Assembly: GCF_028649475.1 (NCBI RefSeq)
Contig: NZ_JAQSIP010000003.1
Span: 1-64,000 of the forward strand
Direction: 5' to 3'
Origin: Curvibacter cyanobacteriorum
GTDB taxonomy: Bacteria > Pseudomonadota > Gammaproteobacteria > Burkholderiales > Burkholderiaceae_C
Length of the DNA: 64,000 bases
Below are positions 17,736 through 27,185 of the stretch, piece after piece. Every line of letters begins with the position of its first letter. The first letter of the stretch is position 1. The notes under the pieces were generated by a model. That model was not told the DNA's origin and did no database searches. It saw only the letters and a program-made list of their open reading frames with translations. The position numbers and the translations under genes are program-made.

Positions 17736-18869
17736 TCAAGGCCCGCTGGCTGCTGAGGTGTCTGGGAGCCCTGCGTCATGCGCCATGCCGGGGGCCGCCT
17801 GGAAATCGCACAGTTGGTACCAGTGGACGCCATCACGCGTTTCACGCCACACCTCACCGCGGCTGATCAGGTGGTTCAGACAGGCCAGGGTTTCGCCCGT
17901 GGCCATGCCCAGCAGGCCCACGTCCTGTTCGCCGATGGGGCGCGCAAACAGGGCGCCAAACACATCGACCACGCGGCGCGGTTGGAGCAGCGCCCGGCGC
18001 AGGCGGTCAAATGACTTTTGCTGGCCCGTGGCCAGGCGGTCCAGCCGGGCGTGCAAGCCACGGAAGGGTTCATTGTGCGACGGCAGCACCAGCACATCGG
18101 CAGGGATCTCGCGCTTGAGTTTGGCCAGTGAATCCAGCCAGTCGCTCATCGGGTCGGCATCGGGCTCGGTGGGGTGGACCGACACATTGGACGAGATGCG
18201 CGGCAGCACCTGGTCGCCCGAAATCAGCACCCCCAGTTCGGCGCAGTACAGGCAGGCGTGCTCGGGCGAATGCCCTGTGCCCACCACCACCCGCCAGTGG
18301 CGACCGCCGATGTTCAGCACCTCCTGGTCGCGGATGCGGCGATAGCTTTCCGGCAGGGCGTGGATGTGCTTGCCAAAGTTGCCAAAGCGCAGGCGGTAGC
18401 TCTCGATGGCGGCGTCGCCCCAGCCCGCATGGCGGTAGAAGTCGATGGCCTCGGGGGGCGCTTCGCGACCGGTGTCCGACACCATCACGCGGCAACTCAT
18501 GTACTCGAGCCGGGTCATCCACATGCGCACATCGAACTTGCGCGTCAGCCAGCCCGCCATGCCGATGTGGTCGGGGTGCATGTGGGTGACCAGGATGCGG
18601 GTCAGGCCGCGCGTGTCGGGGGCGTTGGCGAACAGCGCACGCCAGACCTGGGCGTTTTCGTCGGTGCGGGTGCCCGTGTCGACCAAGGCCCAACCGTCGC
18701 CGTCGTCCAGCGCCCACAGGTTGATGTGGTCCAGCGCATAGGGCAGGGGCATGCGGATCCAGTGCACCCCGGGTGCCACTTCCAGGGTGGTGCCGCGCGG
18801 AGGCAGGGCCTCGAAGGGGTAGCTCAGCGGGGTCTTGTCGGTGGGCGCGGTGTCGGTTTGTCCGTCCAT
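17736..18869 (-). CDS. MBL-fold metallo-hydrolase
   Basis: 377 residues from the ATG at 18869 (an upstream TTG at 18881 is possible). The metallo-beta-lactamase metal motif THMHPDH is clear near residue 95, followed later by GTGHSPEHACLY and ISGDQVLP, which give further ligands. The length and the C-terminal helical extension place it with proteins annotated as MBL-fold hydrolases of the glyoxalase II/DNase-like superfamily, often acting on thioesters or lactones. Upstream of the nitroreductase in a probable two-gene operon. The exact reaction is unknown. Confidence 0.82.
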   Translation of the reverse strand: MDGQTDTAPTDKTPLSYPFEALPPRGTTLEVAPGVHWIRMPLPYALDHINLWALDDGDGWALVDTGTRTDENAQVWRALFANAPDTRGLTRILVTHMHPDHIGMAGWLTRKFDVRMWMTRLEYMSCRVMVSDTGREAPPEAIDFYRHAGWGDAAIESYRLRFGNFGKHIHALPESYRRIRDQEVLNIGGRHWRVVVGTGHSPEHACLYCAELGVLISGDQVLPRISSNVSVHPTEPDADPMSDWLDSLAKLKREIPADVLVLPSHNEPFRGLHARLDRLATGQQKSFDRLRRALLQPRRVVDVFGALFARPIGEQDVGLLGMATGETLACLNHLISRGEVWRETRDGVHWYQLCDFQAAPGMAHDAGLPDTSAASGP

Positions 18870-19143
18870 GGGCTTGCACAAAATTCAGGGGGGCGTGGGC
18901 CCGTCAGCGGGCCCCCACACGGGCGGCAGCGCGCCAGGCGCCGCCGGGAGATTCGAACATGCTAACGCGCTGCCTCCTGATTTGCCTGGGTCTCAGGTGA
19001 CACCCCGGCGTCAAGTGGGCGCAAGCGCAAAAGGCAAGTGTTGTGAATAGGCCAAAAGGCGCAGTGTCAGAGGCTTGCGCTGTCATCGCGTTCTGCCATG
19101 ATGGGTTATCGGCTATGCAGTCACTTCCCACAAGGAGAATGGA

Positions 19144-19350
19144 ATGTCCGCTCAGCTCATGCCCATGGAACCCTGGATTCAATCGTTGGTGGACCAGTGG
19201 GTACTGACCCCTCTGGAGGCCGACAGCTTGCAGGACCTCTGGATGGAGGCGCCCGATGACTTTGACATCGAGGCCCCGCCCCACCTGCGTCACGCTTTTG
19301 AGAAGTTGGCGCTCGACCGAGCCCTGGACAGCAGCGACACCCTGCATTGA
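19144..19350 (+). CDS. Small acidic protein of unknown function
   Basis: 68 residues, rich in Asp, Glu and Leu, with no recognised domain. The ribosome-binding site AAGGAG sits seven bases before the ATG, an unusually good match, so it is very likely translated. It is followed 23 bp later by another short gene with its own ribosome-binding site; the two contrast in charge (this one acidic, the next basic). No function can be assigned. Confidence 0.65.
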   Translation: MSAQLMPMEPWIQSLVDQWVLTPLEADSLQDLWMEAPDDFDIEAPPHLRHAFEKLALDRALDSSDTLH

Positions 19351-19373
19351 ATGTTCTTCGGAGAGCCCGAGTC

Positions 19374-19520
19374 ATGAGCAAGTCGCACCGATACGAACTC
19401 CACGCCCCCAAACCCAAGCCGGGACAGGTCAAGCGCCTGCAGCAACGCGATGCGATGCAGCAGTACCGGCCCAAGGACTACCCGGAGCGTGAAGCGCCGG
19501 CCTGGAAGCCCCTGGGCTGA
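19374..19520 (+). CDS. Small basic protein, 48 residues
   Basis: An open frame too short for most gene callers: MSKSHRYELHAPKPKPG then a Lys/Arg/Gln-rich tail ending PAWKPLG. A GGAG sequence lies 11 bases upstream of the ATG. The composition (basic, proline-spaced, no hydrophobic core) resembles small ribosome- or nucleic-acid-associated proteins, but I do not recognise the family. Pairing with the acidic 68-residue gene just upstream suggests cotranscription. Confidence 0.5.
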   Translation: MSKSHRYELHAPKPKPGQVKRLQQRDAMQQYRPKDYPEREAPAWKPLG

Positions 19521-19613
19521 GCGGTCAAGCCAGGGCCCTGCGACGGGGCTGATGCGGGCCGCTGGCCTGCGGTGGCTCACGGGCGGCGGATGGGGCGCTG
19601 TGAACCCAGGCGC

Positions 19614-19931
19614 TCAGGGCTTCAGCCCTGGGCTGGTGGTCGGGGCCGCGAGCCGGTTCGGGGCTGCCGGCAGGGCGTCACTGTGGGGCGCTCGGCTCAT
19701 GTGCCGCACCACCGGCTGAGGTGCATCGGGCCAGAACAGGGCCACGCCCAGGGTGGCCAGCAACGTCAGCGCCATCAGCACCAACGCAACGGCCTGCAGC
19801 CAGCTGCCATCGGATTCCTCGCTGGGCTGCGCGCCCGTGCCGGCGACGCCACGCCATGCCTTGCAGTTGGGGCAGACGAAGGCCTTGCCTTCAAAGCGGG
19901 TGCCGCATTCGCGGCAAATCACCGATCCCAT
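19614..19931 (-). CDS. Zinc-ribbon membrane protein
   Basis: 105 residues from the ATG at 19931, with GGGAG six bases upstream (a GTG three bases earlier is possible). Residues 5-25 hold a zinc ribbon, CRECGTRFEGKAFVCPNC, followed by an acidic spacer, one membrane helix at about 44-66 (LQAVALVLMALTLLATLGVALFW) and an Ala/Pro-rich tail. Zinc-ribbon plus single-helix proteins are common and mostly uncharacterised. Convergent with the small-protein pair. Confidence 0.65.
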   Translation of the reverse strand: MGSVICRECGTRFEGKAFVCPNCKAWRGVAGTGAQPSEESDGSWLQAVALVLMALTLLATLGVALFWPDAPQPVVRHMSRAPHSDALPAAPNRLAAPTTSPGLKP

Positions 19932-19997
19932 CACGCTCTCCCTGAATGTCTGCTGTGCAGCCTTTGTTCTCGCCCTCGATTTTGCCCAAGTCTGGCC

Positions 19998-20489
19998 TCA
20001 AGGGGGTGGCGATTTGGGGGCCTTGCGTTGTTGGCGGAAGGTCCATGGCGGGGTCGGTCGTGCCTCCACCCACAGACCCTGCCGTTGCGCCTGGGCCTGC
20101 TGCTGCAACCGCGGCAATTGCGGGTCTTGGGCATAACGCTCGTAGACCCAGGCCATGCCCGAGCGCACTTGTTGGGCGTTCACATCGAGGCCTTGGCATT
20201 GGACGTGGGCCACCCAACGCCCATAGCGGTCGCTCTCTGTGGCCCGGACCTGGGCCATGCGCCCAAGGCACAGTTGCTCCAGCGCCCGCTTGCTGCGCTG
20301 CCCGAAAGCCTGGCCCTTTTCTGGCGCGTCAATCTCGGCCAGGCGCACCTTGACCTTGACGGGCAGGGGCCACGGCGCGCCAGACTTCATGGGCGGCTGG
20401 TGGGGGCATTGGGCGGTGAGGGTGTCTCCGTCGGCCACGCGCAGCACCAGGCAGGCCATCACCACACTCAGCACGAGCGGGCCATCCAC
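19998..20489 (-). CDS. Thermonuclease (SNase-like) family protein
   Basis: 163 residues from a GTG at 20489. RVADGDTLTA and VRLAEIDAPEKGQAFGQRSKRAL are the calcium- and phosphate-binding beta-barrel elements of staphylococcal nuclease homologues, and GRMAQVRATESDRYGRWVAHV with GMAWVYERYAQD completes the OB-fold. The N-terminus (LVLSVVMACLVLRV) could be a short signal sequence, though no ATG start is available and the true start is unsure. It would cut single- or double-stranded nucleic acid, likely in the envelope. Confidence 0.8.
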   Translation of the reverse strand: MDGPLVLSVVMACLVLRVADGDTLTAQCPHQPPMKSGAPWPLPVKVKVRLAEIDAPEKGQAFGQRSKRALEQLCLGRMAQVRATESDRYGRWVAHVQCQGLDVNAQQVRSGMAWVYERYAQDPQLPRLQQQAQAQRQGLWVEARPTPPWTFRQQRKAPKSPPP

Positions 20490-20856
20490 TGCTGGGTGTC
20501 CGCGGGTCGCCGCCTGTTGTGCGGCGGCACGCCCGGGAGCGGTCGTGCCGTTGGTTCGTTTCGATCATCCGTGCAGCCTTGGGCTGCGATGCTTGTGTTC
20601 AGTCCAGCCTGAGCCAGCTTGTTGACGTTCATGACTTGCCGCGCGATCTGCCCTGCCTAAAGGCGTATTCTGGACCATCGCGAGCCGGTCGTTCGGGGCC
20701 GGCACCCCAAGCCCCGTCGGAGCGCCGTTCAGATTTTTTGGCGCTTCTTGCTTTTGGGGTCAAAAGTAGTGCATAATCGAGGTCTTCGCTAAACGAAGCA
20801 GCCCGTACCGGCGGTCAGTTCTCAAAAGCAAGTAGTTGAATAAAAAATTCAAAAAC
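20490..20856. other. Spacer before tRNA-Arg
   Basis: Gene-free. The last 110 bp hold a tRNA-type promoter and a hairpin-forming leader (gtcttcgc...gcgaag-like, cttcgctaaacgaag at 20783-20797). Nothing else is recognised. Confidence 0.5.
20748..20777 (+). promoter_or_regulatory. Distal promoter candidate for tRNA-Arg
   Basis: -35 ttgctt at 20748-20753 and -10 cataat at 20772-20777 are separated by 18 bp. The predicted transcript would start near 20784 at a small hairpin and run into the tRNA about 110 bp later. Confidence 0.45.
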
Positions 20857-20886
20857 TTGAAAAAAGAACAAAAAATAGGTTACAAT
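20857..20886 (+). promoter_or_regulatory. Proximal promoter of tRNA-Arg
   Basis: -35 ttgaaa at 20857-20862 and -10 tacaat at 20881-20886 with an 18-bp A-rich spacer. Start of transcription would fall a few bases before the tRNA 5' end at 20897. Confidence 0.65.
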
Positions 20887-20896
20887 AGAAATCTCA

Positions 20897-20973
20897 GCGG
20901 CTGTAGCTCAGTTGGATAGAGTACTTGGCTACGAACCAAGGGGTCGTGGGTTCGAATCCTGCCAGCCGCACCA
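20897..20973 (+). tRNA. tRNA-Arg (anticodon ACG)
   Basis: A 77-base cloverleaf: acceptor arms gcggctg and cagccgc, D-arm with agctcagttggatagagt, anticodon stem cttgg/ccaag enclosing ctacgaa (anticodon ACG, wobble A probably converted to inosine), T-arm ggttcgaatcc, and an encoded 3' CCA at 20971-20973. It decodes CGU/CGC/CGA arginine codons. Confidence 0.96.
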
Positions 20974-20980
20974 AACGGAT

Positions 20981-21013
20981 AGTCCTAGAACAGAAATGTT
21001 CTAGGACTTTTTC
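20981..21013 (+). terminator. Intrinsic terminator after tRNA-Arg
   Basis: Perfect 11-bp stem agtcctagaac / gttctaggact with loop agaaat, followed directly by a T-tract. A textbook Rho-independent terminator eight bases after the tRNA. Confidence 0.92.
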
Positions 21014-21659
21014 GTTTTGGGCTCGCCGAAAGCCATGTGCAAGATGGGCACGGGCAACCATGCCAACCGAGTCCGTTTGCGGTGGCTGTGCTTGCCGCGT
21101 GTCTGGCCCCCCAGTCACTCAAGTACCCCAGTTACCCCACGCTCGATCTCCCTTGGGCGTCCCCAGGCCATGGTGCCCGTGGGCCAGTCGACCAGGCCCG
21201 CTGGCAAACCGACGCCCTTCAGCCTGGGCTCGACCTCAGGTGGGTGATCCCCTCGAATCCCGACACCCAGTGGGTGCTTGCCATGACGGTGCGTGGGACC
21301 CCGCGCAGGCCGGTGTTGGCGGCAGACCGCGTTGTTCCAGGGTTGGAGGGGGGCGGGGCTGACGGCACAAGCTTTGCGCCGCGGGCTGCAATCGTTTGAT
21401 TCAACTTGATTTCTTGAATGGCAAACTGATTGCTCATTAATGATTCAATGATTTGTTCAATATCGACGATTGAAGCCGCCATTTTTTGATGATGGGGTAA
21501 ACGTAAAAAATATTAGTTATTGTTTTCAAAATGATGCTTTTGTGTGTTGTTGAACAGTCAGGCAATATATTGTAATTAAATAAAGGTTCAAAAGAATAAT
21601 CGGTTTTCAGGCTTTACCATTCGCAGCCGAATTAAATGAATTTGAGGCGAGAGGTATCT
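21014..21659. other. Spacer between tRNA-Arg and the efflux operon
   Basis: About 650 bp without a gene I can support. A minus-strand frame at 21219-21482 begins with a plausible helical peptide (MAASIVDIEQIIESLMSNQ) but has no ribosome-binding site and turns into low-complexity sequence. The stretch 21480-21650 is very AT-rich and should carry the promoter of the efflux operon. Confidence 0.5.
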
Positions 21660-23147
21660 ATGCCAGGTCTGACGAGAGAGGGCGTCCCACGTCTGCGAAG
21701 CGCTGGCGCTTTGCTGATGATGGGCTTGTTGGTTGGGGGATGTGCCATGCCCCCAGAGAAAAGCCAGCCTGAGCAAGGCTGGGCGGCCCCTGCCCAGTTC
21801 GATGCACCGCAGTCGGCATCATCCGCCTCGTCGGGCAGGGGGGTGACCTCCCTGGCCCAAATGCCATGGCAGCAGTATTTCACCGATGCGCAATTGCAAT
21901 CTCTGATTGAGCGCGCCTTGGCCAATAACAGCGATTTACGCGCCACCATGGCGCGGGTCATGCAAGCGCAAAAAGCCTATGGCATCGAATATGCAGCAGG
22001 TTTGCCAAAAATCAACGCCAGTGCCTCCGCCAATCGCGCTGGCTTGAACGACAACGCCGCTTTGTTCGGTATTCCTGCCGTCAACAGCGGTTATCAAGTC
22101 GGCCTCAGCATGGTCAGTTGGGAGCTTGATTTTTGGGGCCGGGTGCAGGATTTGCGCGACGCCGCCTTGCAGCAGTTTCTGGCCTCCGATGCCAACCGCC
22201 GCGCAGCCGTGCTGAGCCTGATCGCTCAGGTGGCCCAGACCTACGTCGCTTTGGGGCGCTCTGATGAGCTGATCGAGTTGGCCCGGGGCCAGGTGCTGAA
22301 CCGCGAGGAGAGCCTGCGCCTCATCCAGCGCCGAATCCAGACCGGGGCCGTGCCGCCCGTGGAGCAGGCCTCCACGCGTTTGATGGTCAACCAGGCCAAG
22401 TCAGGCCTGCACAGCCTGCAACAGGCGCGTGCCGAGCAGTGGCAAGCCCTGACCTTGCTGGTCGGCGGCCCCTTGCCACCCCTGCAAAAAATCAATGTCT
22501 CGCCCCAGAACTGGCCCGAACTGCGGCCCGGGGTGCCGACCGACCTGCTCAGAAGCCGGCCCGACATCATGGCCGCCGAGCACCAACTGCGGGTCATGCA
22601 GGCCAATGTCAGTGCGGCGCGGGCGGCGTTCTTCCCCAGCGTCACGCTGACCGCAGCCGGTGGCGTCAGCAGCAACCAGTTCAGTCAGTTGTTCGACAGC
22701 GGCAACGGCGCATGGCTGTTCTCGCCCCGCATTTCCCTGCCGATCTTTGACGGGGGCGCACGCCAGTCCAACCACGAACTGCAGACCTGGCGTCGCACCG
22801 AGTCCGTGGCGCAGTACGACAAGGCCATTCAGACGGCCTTCCGAGAGGTGAACGATGCCTTGTCCAACAGCCACTGGCTGAAGCTGCGACTCGACCTCAG
22901 TGAGGCCGATCAGACGGACCAACAAGAGCGCACCCGCGTGGCCACCAGTCGCTTCAAGCGCGGCGCCACGGCGTACCAGGAGGTCTTGGACGCGCAACGC
23001 GACCAGCTTCAGTTGGCCCAGGCCTTGGCCCAAGCCCGTGGGGCCTGGATCGCCAGCCGCATCAATTTGTACGCCGCACTGGGGGGTGGTTCGGCCTTGC
23101 TGACCGACACCTCTGTCTCTTCCTCTGTTCCGCCGACCGCTCAATAA
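21660..23147 (+). CDS. Outer membrane efflux lipoprotein, NodT/OprM family
   Basis: 495 residues from the ATG at 21660, chosen over the ATG at 21636 because GAGAGG lies six bases before it. A lipobox LLVGGC places the lipidated Cys at 28. Two repeated coiled-coil/beta-barrel halves of the TolC-type outer membrane factor follow (IERALANNSDLRATMARV..., and LLRSRPDIMAAEHQLRVMQANVSAARAAFFPSV, a signature of the family). It forms the exit duct for the ABC pump encoded just downstream; next gene starts four bases after its stop region. Confidence 0.9.
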   Translation: MPGLTREGVPRLRSAGALLMMGLLVGGCAMPPEKSQPEQGWAAPAQFDAPQSASSASSGRGVTSLAQMPWQQYFTDAQLQSLIERALANNSDLRATMARVMQAQKAYGIEYAAGLPKINASASANRAGLNDNAALFGIPAVNSGYQVGLSMVSWELDFWGRVQDLRDAALQQFLASDANRRAAVLSLIAQVAQTYVALGRSDELIELARGQVLNREESLRLIQRRIQTGAVPPVEQASTRLMVNQAKSGLHSLQQARAEQWQALTLLVGGPLPPLQKINVSPQNWPELRPGVPTDLLRSRPDIMAAEHQLRVMQANVSAARAAFFPSVTLTAAGGVSSNQFSQLFDSGNGAWLFSPRISLPIFDGGARQSNHELQTWRRTESVAQYDKAIQTAFREVNDALSNSHWLKLRLDLSEADQTDQQERTRVATSRFKRGATAYQEVLDAQRDQLQLAQALAQARGAWIASRINLYAALGGGSALLTDTSVSSSVPPTAQ

Positions 23148-23151
23148 CGCC

Positions 23152-24351
23152 ATGACCACTACCCCTGATAACGCCAACGCGCCCCGCCCAGCAGTGGCCT
23201 CCGCTTCCTCGGCCGCCGCGCCCAAGCCGACGGCGACGGCCAAGCCCGCTGTCCTGCCCAAAAAAGCGCCGAACCGCTCATGGCAGGGCCTCGTGGCCGT
23301 CGTTGTGGTCGTCGGTGTCGGCGTCTGGGCCTGGCAGACCTTCAAGCCGGCCCCGGGCCCGGCCGGGCTGGGCTCGGGCAATGGTCGAATGGATGCCACG
23401 CAGATCGACGTGGCAGCTCAAACCTCCGGGCGGCTGATCGAAGTGCTGGTGCATGAAGGGGATTCGGTACAAGCGGGGCAGGTGCTGGCACGCATGAAGG
23501 TCGATACCCTCGAAGCCCAGCGTGAACAGGCCGTGGCCCGGATCGAGCAGGCGGATTCCGACATCGAGAGCGCGCGCGTCATGGTAGGCCTGCGCGAGCG
23601 CGACCGTGCCGGCGCTGCCGCCCGCACTCTGGTTCAGGTGGCCGATCTCAAGATGGCCCGCCAACACATGGTGCGCTCTGACAACCTGGCGCAAGACGGC
23701 GCCGCCTCGACCCAACAACGGGACGACGACCGCGACCGCGTGGCCAGCCTGGAGGCCGCGGTGGCTGCCAGCCTGGCGCAGGAGGCCGTGGCCCAGCAAG
23801 CGGTTGTGGCCGCCAAATCATCGGTGCTGACCAGCCTGGCCGCCCGCAAGGCCGCTGTGGCGGCCCTGGCCCAGGTGGACGCCTCGCTCGACGACAGCAT
23901 CCTCATCGCCATGACCTCGGCCCGCGTGCAATCGCGCCTGGCCGAACCCGGCGAGGTGCTCGGCAACGGCGGCAAGGTGCTCAACATGATCGACCTCACC
24001 GACGTGTTCATGACCTTCTTTGTGCCCGAAGAAGTGGCGGGCCGCATTGCCCTGGGGGCCGAGGCGCGCATTGCGCTCGACGCATTCCCTGGCGAAGCCG
24101 TGCCTGCCCAGATCAGCTTTGTGGCCAGCACCGCCCAGTTCACGCCCAAGACGGTTGAAACCGCCAGCGAGCGCCAGAAGCTCATGTTCCGGGTCAAGGC
24201 CAAGGTCGATCCCAAGTGGCTCCAGCAGAACATCAAGCGCGTCAAGACCGGAGTGCCCGGGGTGGCTTGGGTCAAGCTGGACGCGCAGGCCACCTGGCCC
24301 GCTGACCTGCAGGTCAAGGTGGCTGGCGCCCAGAAGGAGAACGCGCAGTGA
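23152..24351 (+). CDS. HlyD-family periplasmic adaptor (membrane fusion protein)
   Basis: 399 residues. An Ala/Pro-rich cytoplasmic leader is followed by one membrane helix (about 44-64, [16 protein letters not shown]), a split lipoyl domain ([31 protein letters not shown] and later [19 protein letters not shown]), a long alpha-helical hairpin rich in Ala, Glu and Arg, and a beta-barrel domain. It would link the inner membrane ABC pump to the outer membrane factor. The stop overlaps the next gene's start by four bases (ATGA), indicating translational coupling. Confidence 0.9.
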   Translation: MTTTPDNANAPRPAVASASSAAAPKPTATAKPAVLPKKAPNRSWQGLVAVVVVVGVGVWAWQTFKPAPGPAGLGSGNGRMDATQIDVAAQTSGRLIEVLVHEGDSVQAGQVLARMKVDTLEAQREQAVARIEQADSDIESARVMVGLRERDRAGAAARTLVQVADLKMARQHMVRSDNLAQDGAASTQQRDDDRDRVASLEAAVAASLAQEAVAQQAVVAAKSSVLTSLAARKAAVAALAQVDASLDDSILIAMTSARVQSRLAEPGEVLGNGGKVLNMIDLTDVFMTFFVPEEVAGRIALGAEARIALDAFPGEAVPAQISFVASTAQFTPKTVETASERQKLMFRVKAKVDPKWLQQNIKRVKTGVPGVAWVKLDAQATWPADLQVKVAGAQKENAQ

Positions 24352-27185
24352 TGCGTTCCTCCACGGCAGCGACACCGCCTCCAGCCGCGTTGAATTTCGA
24401 CGCCTATGTGGCCCAGGTGATCGATCTGCGGCACCAGTACGGCAGCGTCACGGCCATCAATGGCATCAGCCTGAACATCCCGCGAGGTCGAATGGTCGGC
24501 ATGATCGGCCCCGACGGCGTGGGCAAGTCCAGCCTGCTGTCACTGCTGGCGGGTTCCAAGAAGATCCAGCTGGGGCAGGTCTGGGTGCTTGGCGGGGACA
24601 TGCGTTCCCACGAGCACCGGGAGGCGGTGTGTCCCCGCATTGCCTACATGCCCCAGGGCTTGGGCAAGAACCTGTACCCGACCTTGTCCATCGAGGAGAA
24701 CCTGCAGTTCTTTGGCCGCCTGTTCAACCAAACCGACGAAGAGCGGCGCAGCCGCATCGACGTCCTGACGCGCAGCACGGGGCTGTTCCCCTTCCTGAGC
24801 CGGCCGGTGGGCAAGCTGTCGGGGGGCATGAAACAAAAGGTCGGCTTGTGCTGCGCCCTGATCCATGACCCGGATCTGTTGGTGCTGGACGAGCCCACCA
24901 CCGGGGTGGACCCGTTGTCTCGGGCGCAGTTCTGGGACCTGATCGACAGCATCCGCCTGGAACGACCCGGCATGAGTGTCGTGGTGGCCACCTCTTACAT
25001 GGAGGAAGCAGACCGCTTTGATTGGCTGGTGGCCGTCAACGCAGGGCAAATCCTGGGCACGGGCACGCCCGCTGAACTGAAGTCCAAAACCCAGACACAA
25101 ACCCTCGACGACGCGTTTGTGGCCTTGCTGCCCGACGCGGACCGTCAGCAGTTCAAGGTGATTCACATCCCGCCCCTGGACACCGGGGCCAAGCACACCC
25201 TGGCGATCGAGGCCAAGGACCTGACGATGCGCTTTGGCGACTTCACTGCCGTCAGCTCCGTGAACTTCAAGATCGAGCCGGGCGAGATCTTCGGCTTCCT
25301 GGGCTCCAACGGCTGCGGCAAGAGCACAACGATGAAGATGCTCACCGGCTTGCTCACCCCCACCTCGGGGGAGGCCTACCTGTTCGGCGAAAAGGTCAAT
25401 GCCGATGACCTGGCCACGCGGCGCAACCTGGGCTACATGTCGCAGGGCTTCTCCCTGTATTCCGAACTCAGCGTGACCCAGAACCTGGCGCTGCAGGGGC
25501 GCTTGTACGGCATCCCGGAGGCCGACCTGCCGCAGCGCATCGAAGAGTCGATCGTCCAGTTCGACCTCACCGACATCCGCCACGCCATGCCTGCCCAATT
25601 GCCGTTGGGCATGCGGCAGCGCTTGTCCCTGGCGGCGGCCGTCATCCACCGGCCCCGTTTGCTGATCCTCGACGAGCCCACCTCGGGTGTGGACCCGGTG
25701 GCCCGCAATGTGTTCTGGCAGTCGCTGATCAAGCTGTCGCGCGAAGACGGGGTGACGATCTTCATCACCACCCACTTCATGAACGAAGCGCAGATGTGCG
25801 ACCGCATCTCGCTGATGAACGCGGGTCAGGTGGTCATCACCGACAGCCCGAACAACGTGATCCAAAGCTGTCAGGCCAGCTCCATGGAAGCCGCGTTCTT
25901 GTACTACCTTGAGCGCGCCACAGGGCAAACCGTCAGCAAGCCCGGTGCTGCGCCCCCAGTCGCTGCGGCACCGGTTGCCGGGCCGGCTGCCGGGGCGGTC
26001 GCGCCCGCGGCCAAACCGCCATCGGCCCCGGCCGTGCCCACGGCCCGGCACCGGCCCCGGGGGTTCAGCCTGGTGCGTGCCTGGAGCTATTGCCAGCTCG
26101 AAAGCCTGCAACTGGTGCGCGACCCGGTGCGCGCCACGCTGGCGCTACTGGGCACCACCTTGCTGATGCTCGTCATGGGGTACGGCATCACGCTCGATGT
26201 GGACAACCTGCGCTATGCCGTGTTGGACCGCGATCAGACCACGCTGAGCCGTGATTACGCCAACAACATCGCGGGCTCCAGCTACTTCAAGCAGCAGGCG
26301 CCCCTCCACAGCTATGCCGACATGGACCGGCGCATGGTCAGCGGTGAGCTGTCAATGGCGGTCGAGATCCCCAGCAACTTCGCGCTCGACATCGGCAAGG
26401 GCGACACCGCCCACGTCGGCGTCTGGGTCGATGGCGCCATGCCCACCCGGGCCAACACCATTCAAGGCTATGTGCAGGCGATGCACCTTCAGTGGATGGC
26501 TCAGCAGTACCAGGACCGCATGGGCACCGCCCCGCCGGCAGCGATGGACATCGAGACACGCTACCGCTACAACCCCGACGTCATGAGCCTGCCCGCCATG
26601 GTGCCCGCGGTGATCCCTCTGCTGTTGATGATGATCCCCGCCATGCTGACGGCCTTGTCCGTGGTGCGTGAAAAGGAGATGGGCTCCATCCTCAACCTCT
26701 ACGTCACCCCGGTGAGCCGGGCCGAGTTCCTGCTGGGCAAGCAGGCGCCGTATGTGTTGTTGGCGTTCTTGAACTTCTGCCTCATGGTGTTGATGGCCTT
26801 GGTCGTGTTCCAGGTCAACATGAGCGGCAGCGGTCTGACCCTGGCCATGGCCGCCGTGATCTATTCGCTCTCGGCGACGGGCATTGGCTTGCTGGCCTCC
26901 TCGTTCATGAAGAGCCAGGTGGCGGCGGTGTTCATCACCATCATCGTCACCTTGATCCCCGCGATCCAGTTCTCCGGGCTGCTCAACCCCGTGTCGTCGC
27001 TGGAGGGGATCGGACACCTGATTGGCGTCACCTACCCGTCGGCGCACTTCCTGACCATCAGCCGTGGGGTGTTCAACAAGGGCCTCAGTGCCCCTGAGTT
27101 GACGACCGCCCTTTGGTCGCTGGCTGCGTCGGTGCCCACCATCCTCGGCCTGGCCGTGTTCTTACTGAAGAAACAGGAGCGGTGA
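24348..27185 (+). CDS. RbbA-like ABC transporter: two fused ATPase domains plus ABC-2 permease
   Basis: 945 residues, close to the length of E. coli RbbA/YhiH. NBD1 has GPDGVGKSS near residue 54, signature LSGGMKQK and [15 protein letters not shown]2 has GSNGCGKST near residue 320, a modified signature LPLGMRQR and [12 protein letters not shown]. An Ala/Pro linker (about 525-560) leads to an ABC-2 permease with six membrane segments and a large periplasmic loop. RbbA was described as ribosome-associated, but in this context, between a membrane fusion protein and a second permease, export is the straightforward reading. The stop overlaps the next start by one base. Confidence 0.88.
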   Translation: MMRSSTAATPPPAALNFDAYVAQVIDLRHQYGSVTAINGISLNIPRGRMVGMIGPDGVGKSSLLSLLAGSKKIQLGQVWVLGGDMRSHEHREAVCPRIAYMPQGLGKNLYPTLSIEENLQFFGRLFNQTDEERRSRIDVLTRSTGLFPFLSRPVGKLSGGMKQKVGLCCALIHDPDLLVLDEPTTGVDPLSRAQFWDLIDSIRLERPGMSVVVATSYMEEADRFDWLVAVNAGQILGTGTPAELKSKTQTQTLDDAFVALLPDADRQQFKVIHIPPLDTGAKHTLAIEAKDLTMRFGDFTAVSSVNFKIEPGEIFGFLGSNGCGKSTTMKMLTGLLTPTSGEAYLFGEKVNADDLATRRNLGYMSQGFSLYSELSVTQNLALQGRLYGIPEADLPQRIEESIVQFDLTDIRHAMPAQLPLGMRQRLSLAAAVIHRPRLLILDEPTSGVDPVARNVFWQSLIKLSREDGVTIFITTHFMNEAQMCDRISLMNAGQVVITDSPNNVIQSCQASSMEAAFLYYLERATGQTVSKPGAAPPVAAAPVAGPAAGAVAPAAKPPSAPAVPTARHRPRGFSLVRAWSYCQLESLQLVRDPVRATLALLGTTLLMLVMGYGITLDVDNLRYAVLDRDQTTLSRDYANNIAGSSYFKQQAPLHSYADMDRRMVSGELSMAVEIPSNFALDIGKGDTAHVGVWVDGAMPTRANTIQGYVQAMHLQWMAQQYQDRMGTAPPAAMDIETRYRYNPDVMSLPAMVPAVIPLLLMMIPAMLTALSVVREKEMGSILNLYVTPVSRAEFLLGKQAPYVLLAFLNFCLMVLMALVVFQVNMSGSGLTLAMAAVIYSLSATGIGLLASSFMKSQVAAVFITIIVTLIPAIQFSGLLNPVSSLEGIGHLIGVTYPSAHFLTISRGVFNKGLSAPELTTALWSLAASVPTILGLAVFLLKKQER

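Noticed and set aside
21219-21482. Minus-strand open frame of 87 residues with a helical N-terminus
   Set aside because: No ribosome-binding site, composition changes to shadow-like sequence after residue 40, and no family recognised.
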